DNA from: JAHBVL01 sp963712055
GTDB lineage: Bacteria; Chloroflexota; Chloroflexia; Thermomicrobiales; UBA6265
Assembly: GCA_963712055.1 (NCBI GenBank)
Contig: CAVQGN010000007.1
Coordinates: 147,103 to 211,102, forward strand
Reading direction: 5' to 3'
DNA: 64,000 bases
A model generated the notes under the pieces. The model worked only from the letters and a program-made list of their open reading frames with translations, was not told the DNA's origin and ran no database searches. A program made the translations under genes and the position numbers. This document shows, piece after piece, positions 43,974 through 53,487 of this stretch; position 1 is the stretch's first letter; each line of letters starts with the position of its first letter.

Positions 43974-46689
43974 CCGCGACGACCGCGATGTGAACAAACT
44001 CTCTGAACACCTGTGGCATGCGCTCGAAGAGTCGTACGTCGCAGAAGTGCTGAGCACTCAACACGCGGGTCTTTCAAGCGACGAAGTCGACCGCCGGTTG
44101 ACTGAGTACGGGCCCAACCAGATCGCTGAAGAGCCTCCCACGAGCAACCTGTCGCTGGTCCTCCACCAGTTTCGCAGCCCTCTTATCTATATTCTGCTCA
44201 TCGCCGCGGCGATTACGCTCTTGCTCGAGGAATACAAGGATGTCGGCGTGATTGCCGCCGTCCTCATCCTGAATGCGATTATCGGGTTCACGCAGGAGCG
44301 AAAGGCGGACACATCGGTCCGCGCCCTGATTCGAATGGCTGCACCCCACGCCCGCGTTATCCGGGACAACCGGGAATGGGATATCGAGAGCAGGGATCTC
44401 GTGCCAGGGGACGTCGTGCTCCTGGAATCGGGATCCCGGGTTCCCGCCGATCTGCGCATCATCTCGGCTACGGCGCTCCTGGTGGACGAGTCGACCCTAA
44501 CCGGGGAGTCCGAATCCGCCCACAAGCTCCCGGAGCCTCTTGCTGAATCGACAGTCCTTGCCGATCGCAGCAACATGGTCTATGCAGGCACCGTGATTTC
44601 CAGTGGGCGCGGTCGGGGATATGTCATAGCAACCGGGAGTGAGACTGAACTGGGTGGTATTGCCGCACAGGTCCGGTCCGAGGTCCGGGTAGACACGCCG
44701 CTGCAGCAACGGATGGCCCGTTTCGCCACGCTCATTGGTGTTGCAGTCGCCGTGTCGGCAGCGCTCGCTTTTCTCTTCGGATTGCTCCGTGGGGAGTCTG
44801 CTTCCTACATGTTCCTCGTGGCCGTCACGCTCGCGGTCTCGGCAATCCCTGAGGGACTTCCGGTCGCGTCCACGATCACATTGTCGGTCGGCGTTCGGAG
44901 AATGGCCAGCCGCAACGCCATTATCCGACGCCTGCCTGCAGTGGAAACCCTGGGAAGTACGACCTGTATTGGGTCGGACAAAACCGGCACCCTTACTGAG
45001 AATCGAATGACCGTTCAGCGTATCTGGGCGGGTGGGTGCGCCGTAGATCTTGATGACGATCATCCGGTGATCGACACGTGCGAATCTGTTGGACTTGTAT
45101 TGCTTGCAGGAATCCTGTCGAACGAAGCCGACGTGTCTCAAACCACGGAGGGGTGGGAGATCCATGGCGACCCAACAGAGGCCGCGCTACTGGTCGCAGC
45201 TGCGCGGCTTGGCATTGACCCAAGTGAGGCTCGTGCCGACTATCACACCGTGGCCGAAATTCCTTTTGAACCGGAGCGCCAGTACGCTGCCAGTTTTCGG
45301 GAGAAGGATGGTGTCCGGCAGGTCTTCGTCAAAGGAGCTCCTGAACGCCTGATCTCAATGTCTACATCGATGCTCCTCGACGGCGGGGAGCATCCGATCG
45401 ACCACGATCTCATCCACGACGCGGCCAGCGAGCTGGCGTCGCACGGATTGCGGGTCCTGGGAATGGCCTATCGTCGTATCCCTCCGGGACACGGGCTGTT
45501 CGACGGTGACGATGAACCCCATGATCTCGTGTTCCTCGGACTACAGGGAATGATGGATCCGCCACGGGAAGGGGTCAAAGAATCGATCGCCGCCTGCAAC
45601 GACGCTGGAATCCGGGTGGTGATGATTACTGGAGACCACGCCGCGACGGCCAAAGCTATTGGAAACGATCTTGGAATTTCCGGACTCACCTCAAGGGTGC
45701 TGACTGGCGGCGAGCTCTCCCGGATGGACGACGACGACCTCCGCAGTGTGGTTCGTGACATCAGTATCTACGCGCGGGTGGCTCCCGAACAGAAGCTCCA
45801 GGTTGTCCGGGCGCTTCAGGATGAGGGCGACGTCGTTGCTGTCACTGGCGACGGTGTCAACGACGCCCCAGCACTCAAGGCGGCAGATATCGGAATCGCA
45901 ATGGGTCGCAGTGGTACCGATGTCGCCCGCGAAGCCGCTGACATGGTGCTAACTGACGACAACTTCGTGTCGATTGTTTCCGCCGTCGAAGAAGGGCGGA
46001 TCACCTTCGACAATGTGAGAAAAGTGACGTTCTTCCTTGTTGCCACTGGTGCAGCCGAAGTACTCACTATCCTTACGGCACTCGTTCTTGGATGGCCAGT
46101 GCCGTTCATCCCGGCCCAGATTCTCTGGCTGAATCTGGTAACCAATGGCCTGCAGGACGTCGCTCTGGCTTTCGAACCGGGTAACCCCAACATTCTCCGG
46201 CGCAAACCGCGCCCACTCTCGGAGGGTGTGATCTCCCGCCTGCTCTGGGAGCGCACGGCAATTACGGCAGTGGTGTTGTCGATCGGCACGTTGGGACTCT
46301 ACCGGTGGGAGCTGAGTCGCACCGACTCGCTGGTGATGGCCCAGACGGTGGCACTTACCACTATGGTCGTTTTCCAGGCTTTCCAAGCCGGGAATGCCCG
46401 TTCGGAAACGCGTTCGCTCTTTCGCATGAGTCCGTTTTCCAACCGTTTGTTGATCGTCTCTACGGTCGCGGCATTGAGCGTGCACGCGCTCGCGCTCTAC
46501 TGGGGCCCGACCCAGCGGATTCTGCGCGTCGAGCCAATCGGTTTCGAGGTCTGGATGAGGATCGTACTGGTAGCGTCGTCAATCCTGCTCTTTACGGAAA
46601 TCCACAAGTACTTGCGACGACGTTATCCGCTAAAGCAATCAAGTCGTTTTTCAGGAGTGGCGACAAGTCAAAGCATGTCCGGCGCCTAG
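43966..46689 (+). CDS. P-type cation-transporting ATPase (P2-like)
   Basis: A 907-aa ion pump with all P-type landmarks: TGES in the actuator domain (STLTGESE), IPEGLP in M4, the phosphorylation motif SDKTGTLTENRMT, MITGDHAATAKAIG, and GDGVNDAPALKAADIG. The sequence is closest to Ca2+/Mn2+-type or general cation P2 ATPases; ion identity cannot be told. It overlaps the Usp-CBS gene by eight bases, and the two form an operon that is the whole cargo of the island flanked by capsid-gene fragments. Ends 62 bases before the right capsid copy. Confidence 0.92.
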   Translation: MADRDDRDVNKLSEHLWHALEESYVAEVLSTQHAGLSSDEVDRRLTEYGPNQIAEEPPTSNLSLVLHQFRSPLIYILLIAAAITLLLEEYKDVGVIAAVLILNAIIGFTQERKADTSVRALIRMAAPHARVIRDNREWDIESRDLVPGDVVLLESGSRVPADLRIISATALLVDESTLTGESESAHKLPEPLAESTVLADRSNMVYAGTVISSGRGRGYVIATGSETELGGIAAQVRSEVRVDTPLQQRMARFATLIGVAVAVSAALAFLFGLLRGESASYMFLVAVTLAVSAIPEGLPVASTITLSVGVRRMASRNAIIRRLPAVETLGSTTCIGSDKTGTLTENRMTVQRIWAGGCAVDLDDDHPVIDTCESVGLVLLAGILSNEADVSQTTEGWEIHGDPTEAALLVAAARLGIDPSEARADYHTVAEIPFEPERQYAASFREKDGVRQVFVKGAPERLISMSTSMLLDGGEHPIDHDLIHDAASELASHGLRVLGMAYRRIPPGHGLFDGDDEPHDLVFLGLQGMMDPPREGVKESIAACNDAGIRVVMITGDHAATAKAIGNDLGISGLTSRVLTGGELSRMDDDDLRSVVRDISIYARVAPEQKLQVVRALQDEGDVVAVTGDGVNDAPALKAADIGIAMGRSGTDVAREAADMVLTDDNFVSIVSAVEEGRITFDNVRKVTFFLVATGAAEVLTILTALVLGWPVPFIPAQILWLNLVTNGLQDVALAFEPGNPNILRRKPRPLSEGVISRLLWERTAITAVVLSIGTLGLYRWELSRTDSLVMAQTVALTTMVVFQAFQAGNARSETRSLFRMSPFSNRLLIVSTVAALSVHALALYWGPTQRILRVEPIGFEVWMRIVLVASSILLFTEIHKYLRRRYPLKQSSRFSGVATSQSMSGA

Positions 46690-46751
46690 TCTGGTTGATA
46701 GTGACGCAGTGGACCCTCTGCTTTGAGCGGGGACCAAGCGAGTTGCTGGCT

Positions 46752-46888
46752 AGCATGGCGGCGTCCAGATCAAACCGGTCGGCCAATTGGAGACGAAGGA
46801 CGCGAGTCGCTGGCGGTTGAAGTGGTACGCCGGGATGAGTGTCTTTTCGATGCTGGGCGTGGCGCGGGTGAAGGGGATTCTTCCGTAG
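46752..46888 (+). pseudogene. Capsid-gene 3' fragment, right copy
   Basis: 137 bases, same length as the corresponding end of the intact capsid gene (40450-40586), with eight mismatches and no indel. Six changes are silent and two alter residues (Glu to Lys, Glu to Gln); the frame from HGGVQIKPVGQLE through GVARVKGILP and the stop is intact. It therefore looks like the tail of a once-functional second capsid gene. Bases 46824-46858 are identical to 42067-42101. Confidence 0.88.
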
Positions 46889-46970
46889 ACCCAACGTGTC
46901 GTTCTGACCTATCTTGTCGGTTAGTGGATTGACCCGACCAGGATGGACGACGGCGCGACGAGGGTGAGCA

Positions 46971-48405
46971 ATGGCCGAGCATCGATGGATCACGATTCCA
47001 GCGGGACGTTTCCGGATGGGAAGCAACCCACGGTGGGCGGCACCGGCAGACCGGAACGAGCGTCCTTTGCATCGACTCGGACTCGACGCGTTTTCCATTG
47101 GCCGGATACCGGTCACCAATGCCGAGTATCGGCTTTCGTGCTTCGACCGGCTACGAACATCCGGGGCACTGGCTGGACGGCGCTCCGGCACCAGGAACCG
47201 AAACGCATCCGGTGACCTATGTGTCGTGGCACGATGCGATGGCGTTCTGCGCGTGGGCGGGGGTGCGCTTGCCGACAGAGGCGGAATGGGAAGGAGCCGC
47301 CAGGGGTCCTGATTCGGCGGGTGCGCGCTGGTGGCCGTGGGGCGACGATCCTCCTGATGCGACGCGCTGTCATTTCGATGGCCAGCACCAGGGGGTGTCA
47401 CCGGCTGCTCAAGGCGTCAAGCCAGCCGGGATTTTGGCAGATGGGGCAAGTCCGTATGGTGTGCTCGACATGGCGGGGAATGTCGCGGAGTGGACCCATT
47501 CCCGCGAATGGCCCTATCCCTATCGCCACGACGATGGTCGAGAGGATGATGGTCCGGGTTGGATGCGGGTTATCCGGGGCGGTTCATACATGCACAGCGC
47601 GGCTGATGTTCGGTGTTCCGTCCGCAACGGCATGATGGAGGGGGCGAGGGATGTCTATATCGGGTTCCGGGTTGCTGCCGACGTGGGAGTCACACCCCGT
47701 CTTCCTCTGGATTTGGTGTCGGTTCCGGCTGGGGCGTTCTGGATAGGGAATGATGCAACCGGCATCGCGCACGCGGTGCTTCCGGATGAGTTCCCAGATC
47801 ATGAGCAGGAGGTCGAGTCATTCCGGGTCGCGCGGTTTCCGGTCACGAATGCGGAGTATCTCCGCTTTGTTGAAGCGACGGGTTACGAGCTGCCAGCGCA
47901 CTGGTCGACTGGTGCGATTCCCGACGGCGTGGCGGAACACCCGGTTACCCATGTCGATTGGCACGACGCGCAGCGTTATTGCGAGTGGGCCGGGGTGCGG
48001 CTCCTGACCGAAGCAGAATGGGAGTACGTCGCGGCCGGAACGGGAAACGTCGATGAACCTCGAATCTATCCCTGGGGTGACCATGCTCCAACGAACCGGC
48101 GCCTGAATTACCGGCGTTCGGGGCGAGGAGACCAGACGACGGTGGTAGGCTCCTACCCGAGGGGCGCGACACCCGAAGGCGTGCACGATCTGGCGGGAAA
48201 TGTCTGGGAATGGGTGAGTTCGCTGCATCGACCGTATCCCTATGACCCCAACGATGGTCGTGAGGAACAGAATGTGCCTGGCCGAAGAGTGCTGCGAGGT
48301 GGGTCGTTTCTCAGCCCGAGTGCGGCGTTTGTACGGTCCGCGATGCGAAGTCTGAGTTTTCCAACCCGCCGACGTGAGCATATCGGATTCCGCGTGGCTG
48401 AATGA
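46971..48405 (+). CDS. Formylglycine-generating-enzyme-family protein, two tandem domains (one frameshift)
   Basis: About 478 aa. Two sulfatase-modifying-factor (FGE, SUMF1-like) domains are arranged in tandem; each shows (M/I)PAGxFxxG near its start, VTNAEY, THVDWHDAQRYCEWAGVRL-type text with LPTEAEWE, a DMAGNVAEWT/DLAGNVWEWV motif, RGGS and a final HIGFRVA. FGE proteins oxidise cysteine to formylglycine in sulfatases; many homologs have other roles, and no sulfatase is nearby. The frame breaks after VTNAEYR at about 47133 (sequence resumes as ASTGYEHPGHW), most simply one missing base. GAGGG lies before the ATG. Confidence 0.82.
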
Positions 48406-48413
48406 CCGGCCAA

Positions 48414-48449
48414 GCGACAACCCCCGGCGATTGCGCCGGGGGTTGTCGC
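48414..48449. terminator. Strong bidirectional hairpin terminator
   Basis: A perfect 16-bp stem (GCGACAACCCCCGGCG at 48414-48429 and complement at 48434-48449) with an ATTG loop, followed by GTTT, lies between convergent stops at 48405 and 48475. Confidence 0.9.
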
Positions 48450-48474
48450 GTTTCGAGGCCTTGGCCGTTCCCGA

Positions 48475-50166
48475 TCAGACGCTGTTGGGATCGGTTGGGT
48501 CGGTGTCGTTGAAGAGTTCGTCGAGATCGTTGACGCCGTCGCCGTCGGTGTCAGCCAGATTGGGATTTGTACCGAAGAAATCGGTTTCATCCGCATCGCT
48601 CAGGCCGTCACCATCTGAATCAACATCACCGCCGGCGGCCGGAGCGCCGTTGTCATCGGCGGGATCGAGCGGGTTGGTCCCGGCGTTGACTTCAGCCCCG
48701 TCATTGACTCCGCCGCCGTCAGTGTCGGCTCGGGCCGGATCGGTGCCAAAGAAACCGGTTTCGTCGGCGTCGGAAAGACCGTCACCGTCCTGATCGCCGT
48801 TTGTTGTGGTGGCATCGGCCGTGGTTGGGCTTGGGGTTGGAGTTTGATCGCCGGCAGGAGTTGCCGTTCCGCAGGAGGTTGGCTCGGCTTCCTGGCCGAA
48901 TGTCGTGGTCCAGTACCACTTGAAGGTCGAGTTCGGGTTCTCAACGCGCGCGATCCCAATGACGACATAAGCGGGGTTGAGCATACCGGCGTTGTGACCG
49001 GGGCTGTTTTGCCACCATCCGAACGCACCGGCGGCTGACTGATCACCGGCGAAGACGTTTTCCCCGGCAGTCGCAGCACCTGCATAGCCGGCTGTCGTGA
49101 GACGCTGGGAAACCGATGAACCGTCGGTGCCGGTATGTCCGATGAAGTCGTTGGTTGCCTGGTCCTGGCTCTGGACTTCGGCGGCGAGCGTCATGGACGG
49201 ACCGAGCGCAAGTGGCGGGGCGCCATTTTGAGCCCGGTAGTCGTTGATCAGTTTCAGCAGCGCAGCTTCTTCGGGGTCGATCGCACAGGTCGCGGTGGTT
49301 GTTGCTCCCGTTTCCTGGGCGGGCTGAGTTGGCGCAGCTGGCTGAGCGTTCGTTGTTGTGGTGTTTGCCGGTGCTTCGGTCGGGTTGGCATTCGTATCTG
49401 TTGTCCCCGCTTGCGTTGGCTCAGCTGCGGCGGGTTGCTCATTGGTGGCGGCGGTCGTGTTGTCGCCAGCGGGCGTCTCCGTCGGATTGGTATTCGTATT
49501 TGTTGTCGCTGCCTGAGTCGGCTCGGCTGCGGCGGGTTGCTCGTTCGTCACAGCGTTGGTGTTGCCGGCGGCCGTCGAATCCGTCGTTCCAGCAGCTGGA
49601 GCTGCTCCCTGCGTCTGATTGGTCACAGGCTGATCGGTGCCGCCGACACAGGCGGCAGCATCAACGGTCGAACCAAAAGTGGTCGTCCAGTACCAGCCGA
49701 AAAGCGAGTCCGGATTGTTGACTCGGGCGATACCAATGGCATTGAAGTTCGCACCGAGCATGTTTGCGTTGTGACCAGGACTGGTGCGCCAGGCTTCGAA
49801 CGCTCCAGACGCTGTCGGATCGCCTGCAAAGACGTTTTCCCCGGAGGCGGTGAAGTTGGTGTAGCCGGCTGCGATCAACCGCTGTTCGACGGTCGAGCCG
49901 TTCGATCCAACGTGACCAAACACACCGGTGAGCGCCATGTCCTGGCTATGCGCTTCGGCGGCCGTACCGAGGGCCTGGCTGAAGGCAAGTGGCTGGAGAC
50001 CATTTCCGGCCCGATAGGCGTTGATGATCTGAAGAAACGCGACCTCCTCGGAGTCAGCACAGAACGCTGTGGCCTGGGCCGATGCCGAATGCTGTGCTGG
50101 TGTCGCTACCAGCGCGGTAGCGATCAGCGAGAGCGTTAGAAACGTAACGGCGATCCATCTCATCAT
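48475..50166 (-). CDS. Secreted protein with two CAP (SCP-like) domains and TSP3-type repeats
   Basis: A 563-aa protein with a signal peptide (FLTLSLIATALVATPA). Two CAP domains: about residues 35-175 (IINAYRAGNGLQPL, HSQDMALTGVFGH, GENVFAGDPTASGAFEAWRTS, GHNANML) and about 290-430 (LINDYRAQNGAPPL, GENVFAGDQSAAGAFGWWQNS, GHNAGML). The Thr/Pro/Ala-rich link repeats NEQPAAAEPTQA. The C-terminus has calcium-binding TSP3-like motifs (DQDGDGLSDADETG, DSDGDGLSDADETD, DTDGDGVNDLDE). CAP domains act in extracellular binding; function here unknown. GGAG lies before the ATG pair. Confidence 0.88.
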   Translation of the reverse strand: MMRWIAVTFLTLSLIATALVATPAQHSASAQATAFCADSEEVAFLQIINAYRAGNGLQPLAFSQALGTAAEAHSQDMALTGVFGHVGSNGSTVEQRLIAAGYTNFTASGENVFAGDPTASGAFEAWRTSPGHNANMLGANFNAIGIARVNNPDSLFGWYWTTTFGSTVDAAACVGGTDQPVTNQTQGAAPAAGTTDSTAAGNTNAVTNEQPAAAEPTQAATTNTNTNPTETPAGDNTTAATNEQPAAAEPTQAGTTDTNANPTEAPANTTTTNAQPAAPTQPAQETGATTTATCAIDPEEAALLKLINDYRAQNGAPPLALGPSMTLAAEVQSQDQATNDFIGHTGTDGSSVSQRLTTAGYAGAATAGENVFAGDQSAAGAFGWWQNSPGHNAGMLNPAYVVIGIARVENPNSTFKWYWTTTFGQEAEPTSCGTATPAGDQTPTPSPTTADATTTNGDQDGDGLSDADETGFFGTDPARADTDGGGVNDGAEVNAGTNPLDPADDNGAPAAGGDVDSDGDGLSDADETDFFGTNPNLADTDGDGVNDLDELFNDTDPTDPNSV

Positions 50167-50473
50167 CCTGGTCTCTCCTCATATGCGAAAGGCTCCCGTG
50201 ACCAGACACGTCCGGTGAGCATAGCGGTTCCCTGGATACCCGGTTTTTTCTCCGATTCTCGAACAGCATTATTGTTGCATCCGGTCCTGTGAAACGCAAC
50301 TCGAATCGTGAAATCCGGCCGGGAGCGATTGCGATTGTCGGTCGACTCTGAAGGAGCGAATGCCGCTCCGACGATCGCAGTCCTTACGAAACTCGCGGTT
50401 CCTGCGTATCATGGTAGAGAGGAGATTTGCGTAGCGGTAAGGACATAAGGTCGCAAAGAAAGGTGTGAGGACG
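50167..50473. other. Divergent intergenic region of ~305 bp
   Basis: Lies between the CAP-protein gene and the DUF4389 gene and must contain both promoters. No consensus boxes, repeats or coding sequence stand out. Confidence 0.45.
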
Positions 50474-51121
50474 ATGGAGGCGAAACCCTATCCCGTCCAA
50501 TTCTCGGTCGACTATCCCGAGCGGTCGCTCAATCGACTGACGACATTCTTCCGCCTATTCATGGTGATTCCGATTGCCATTGTTCTCGGCATGGTATCCG
50601 GGACCGATTCGTGGACCTGGACTGGTTCGGAAGAGACTCAGGATCTCACTATCAACGTAGTCTCTGGTGCAGGCGGCCTGCTCTTCCTGGCACCACTCGT
50701 GATGATCGTCGTCCGGCAGAAGTATCCGCGCTGGTGGTTCGACTGGAATCTCGAGTTGCAGCGGTTCACGAACCGAGTCGGAGCGTATCTCGCGTTGATG
50801 GATGATACGTATCCGTCGACGGATGAACAGCAGTCAGTCCATCTCGACTACCCGTATCCGGACGTCAAGCAGGATCTGAACCGGTGGCTGCCGCTTGTGA
50901 AGTGGTTGCTGGCGATACCACACTATTTTCTGCTCTTTTTCCTCAATCTGGCGGCGTTCGTGGCAGTGATCATCGCCTGGTTTGCAATCATCATTACCGC
51001 GACGTATCCCAAATCTCTCTTCACGTTTGTCGAGGGTGTGATTCGGTGGGACAACCGGGTAATCGCGTACACGTTGACGCTAGTCACCGACGAGTACCCG
51101 CCATTCAGCCTGGATGCCTAG
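50474..51121 (+). CDS. DUF4389-like membrane protein
   Basis: A 215-aa protein resembling DUF4389 proteins: VDYPERSLNRLTTFFRLFMVIP at the start, then FWDW-type text (RWWFDWNLELQRFTNRVGAYLALM), YPYPDVKQDLNRWLPLVKWLLAIPHYF and three or four transmembrane helices. Function unknown. The ATG at 50474 is used; an upstream GTG at 50465 would add three residues. It ends one base before the convergent stop of the ATP-grasp array. Confidence 0.8.
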   Translation: MEAKPYPVQFSVDYPERSLNRLTTFFRLFMVIPIAIVLGMVSGTDSWTWTGSEETQDLTINVVSGAGGLLFLAPLVMIVVRQKYPRWWFDWNLELQRFTNRVGAYLALMDDTYPSTDEQQSVHLDYPYPDVKQDLNRWLPLVKWLLAIPHYFLLFFLNLAAFVAVIIAWFAIIITATYPKSLFTFVEGVIRWDNRVIAYTLTLVTDEYPPFSLDA

Positions 51122-51122
51122 C

Positions 51123-52454
51123 CTATTCCTGTTCGGGCTGGAGCAACCGCCGAATTGTTGAATCGATTTCCTCGATTGGGTCTGAGGGTCGGACAAGGAG
51201 ATCGATTTCCAGATCGTCGTGATTCGTGCTGTCGTCGGATTCGAGCACCACGATGTCGATGGCTGGATTGCGCAACAACTGCGTGAGTGCGGCTCCAACA
51301 CTTCCTGTCTGATTGGGTTGCCGGACGCCGTCAGTTGTTATCTGGTCGATAGTCGCGTGTCCTGTATGCAGTCCCTGGCGCGAGAGGATGTCGTCGATCT
51401 GGCTGATCGTCGCCTCAGACCCAGGTCCCCTTTGAACAGCGATGACCGGGACCCGGATCGGTGCGCCGGGCGGATAGAGCATCGCGATGATGTCCTCGCC
51501 GATGTCGTCGGGTTTGCCGACCCTCGGACGGACATGTGCCTTGAAGGATGGCATGCTATTGACCTCGACAATTGCGCCGCCCGTGTCGTGCAGTGGGCGG
51601 GTGATATCTGACGTCACAACGTCCAAAGCTGCGATATCGAGGCCCACCGCCGCTGACGCCATCTTGAAGATCGTGACGTTCTCGGGATGGATGACGTTGG
51701 TGCAGTTCACGTTAAGGCTGCCGTTGAAGGCGACTGGAGGTTTGACCAGGACCAGTTCACCGAGTTCTGGAACCGACTCCGGACTCAGGTGCTGGAGTTC
51801 CAGGATCCGGATTACCTCTTCGTCGAGAGTGATCTGTCGGCGCTCAATAACACGTTCCGCTTCACGCCGCCTCATTTCGTTGCTGTAATCAATGAGCTCC
51901 TGAACCGTGTGCCTCCCTGTTCCAGTGACCGATGCGGTCTGGCGCCGGTACGCTCCACTGATCTTCCCGTCGATGACCAGCACGCGGTGTTGGTTCCCGG
52001 GTACGAGTCCTTCTATCAGCACGGTCTTGCGAGTGCTGAAGGCAACTGCGGATTCAAACGCGTTCGCGACCTCACCGTCCCTCGTTAGACCGATCGATAC
52101 GCCGCGAGCGCGGTTGCCGTCGATCGGTTTGACGACGACTGGATAGCCGATGCGATTGGCGAGTGACACCGCTTCGTCTGCACTGGTACAGGCATGACTC
52201 ACGGGTGTCGGAAGCCCCGCCCGGTTCAGGATCTGGTAGGTAAGCCGTTTGTCCTTGGCGATCCGAACGGCGGTATCGGTTGTCAGGCTTGTCGACATCG
52301 TTCGAATTCGCTGGCGAAAGCGGCCATTGCCGAACTCGACGACTCTCCTATCGGCCGCAGAGCGTGAAACTGGAATGCCACGTCGTTGAGCTGCCGCAAC
52401 TGGCGACTCCTCGTGGACATCCCATTGCTGACCGTCTGAATATGTGTCAGGCAT
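51123..52454 (-). CDS. CphA-like ATP-grasp protein A (short degenerate Mur tail)
   Basis: A 443-aa protein. After a short N-terminal part (EFGNGRFRQRIRTMSTSLTT near residue 40) comes an ATP-grasp core like that of cyanophycin synthetase: RAGLPTPVS, GYPVVVKPIDGNRARGVSI (lysine near 109), VLIEGLVPGNQHRVLVIDGK, TGTGRHTVQELID, and the metal site TSDITRP..GGAIVEVNSMPS. The tail keeps the start of the Mur-ligase module (IRVPVIAVQRGPGS) but the GTNGKTTT P-loop is gone and only ~90 more residues follow. An ATP-dependent carboxylate-amine ligase is likely; substrates unknown. Last gene of the array; its ATG overlaps the previous stop by eight bases (ATGCCTGA). Confidence 0.85.
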   Translation of the reverse strand: MPDTYSDGQQWDVHEESPVAAAQRRGIPVSRSAADRRVVEFGNGRFRQRIRTMSTSLTTDTAVRIAKDKRLTYQILNRAGLPTPVSHACTSADEAVSLANRIGYPVVVKPIDGNRARGVSIGLTRDGEVANAFESAVAFSTRKTVLIEGLVPGNQHRVLVIDGKISGAYRRQTASVTGTGRHTVQELIDYSNEMRRREAERVIERRQITLDEEVIRILELQHLSPESVPELGELVLVKPPVAFNGSLNVNCTNVIHPENVTIFKMASAAVGLDIAALDVVTSDITRPLHDTGGAIVEVNSMPSFKAHVRPRVGKPDDIGEDIIAMLYPPGAPIRVPVIAVQRGPGSEATISQIDDILSRQGLHTGHATIDQITTDGVRQPNQTGSVGAALTQLLRNPAIDIVVLESDDSTNHDDLEIDLLVRPSDPIEEIDSTIRRLLQPEQE

Positions 52455-53487
52455 CGAGCGTTCCTGCTGAGGGATAGAGCATCGCGATTATGGCTTCTCC
52501 GAGATCGTCGGGAGGACCTTCGAACGGTGTGCTGTGGATCTCGAGAGAGGGCATGCTGTTGACCTCGATGATCGCCCCGCCGACATCCCAGACCGAACGG
52601 GTGATATCGGGGGTGATCAAATCGATTCCAGCGACATCGAGACCGGCCACGGCTGCTGCCATCCTGCCGATGATGGCGTTGTCAGGATGGACTGCCATGG
52701 TGCAGTTGATGGTGGTGCCACCATTGTAGGCAATAGGGGGTTTGACCGGGACTGGTTCTCCCAGAAGAGGAACCGAATCGAGGGTCTGGTCACGATAGGC
52801 AAGCAACCTGAGGAGTTGTGCATCGATTTCGATCTGCTGGCGTTTGCGGAGGTGACGAGGTTCGCGAATGCGAACGGCATTCGTAAGGTCGATAAGTTCA
52901 CTGATGGTGTGGACACCGTCGCCGATCAGCGTGGCGGCGATTCGACGGTAGGCGCTTGCGAGTTTGTCATCGACCACTAGTAATCGGTGTGGGTTGCCGG
53001 GCACGAGGCGTTCGACGACTACCGTGTTTGAACGGCTCTCGCCGATCGCGTGGGTAAAAGCGGCCCGGACGAGATCCGCCGAACGGAGATCGATCGACAC
53101 CCCCCGGTCACGGCTACTGTCGACCGGTTTGACGACGACGGGATAGCCGATCTGCTTCGCCGCGGTGACCGCGTCGTCGGCGGTACTGCAGGTGAGACTT
53201 GGTGGGACTGGCAGTCCGGCTCTTGCGAGGAGCGCCAGGGTCAGTTCCTTGTTCTTCGCGATTGCGACGGCGGAATCGGTGGTCAACGAGGTTGACATCG
53301 TCCGGAACCGGCGGCGGTTGGTGTCAGGTCCGATTTCGATCAGCCACCGGTCAGCCCGTGAGCGTCGGACGGGGAGTCCGTGCCGAAGCGCTGCCCTGAC
53401 GACATCCGCTTCCTCGGTCGCCCAGTGCTGCGACGAGATTGATCGGGCGTTCGACGCGCTCCATTCCTGGGTCGTGGAATCATCCAT
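52447..53487 (-). CDS. CphA-like ATP-grasp protein B (Mur module absent)
   Basis: A 346-aa protein that stops right after the ATP-grasp domain. It has the short N-terminal part (IGPDTNRRRFRTMSTSLTTD), RAGLPVPPS, GYPVVVKPVDSSRDRGVSI, VVVERLVPGNPHRLLVVDDK, and TPDITRSVWDVGGAIIEVNS. It ends IIAMLYPSAG and a few residues, exactly where its relatives continue into the Mur-like region. The ATG at 53487 gives an eight-base overlap with the upstream stop (ATGGATGA); an ATG at 53505 is an alternative. It has the smallest ligase core of the array and might work as a partner of its neighbours. Confidence 0.85.
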   Translation of the reverse strand: MDDSTTQEWSASNARSISSQHWATEEADVVRAALRHGLPVRRSRADRWLIEIGPDTNRRRFRTMSTSLTTDSAVAIAKNKELTLALLARAGLPVPPSLTCSTADDAVTAAKQIGYPVVVKPVDSSRDRGVSIDLRSADLVRAAFTHAIGESRSNTVVVERLVPGNPHRLLVVDDKLASAYRRIAATLIGDGVHTISELIDLTNAVRIREPRHLRKRQQIEIDAQLLRLLAYRDQTLDSVPLLGEPVPVKPPIAYNGGTTINCTMAVHPDNAIIGRMAAAVAGLDVAGIDLITPDITRSVWDVGGAIIEVNSMPSLEIHSTPFEGPPDDLGEAIIAMLYPSAGTLDA

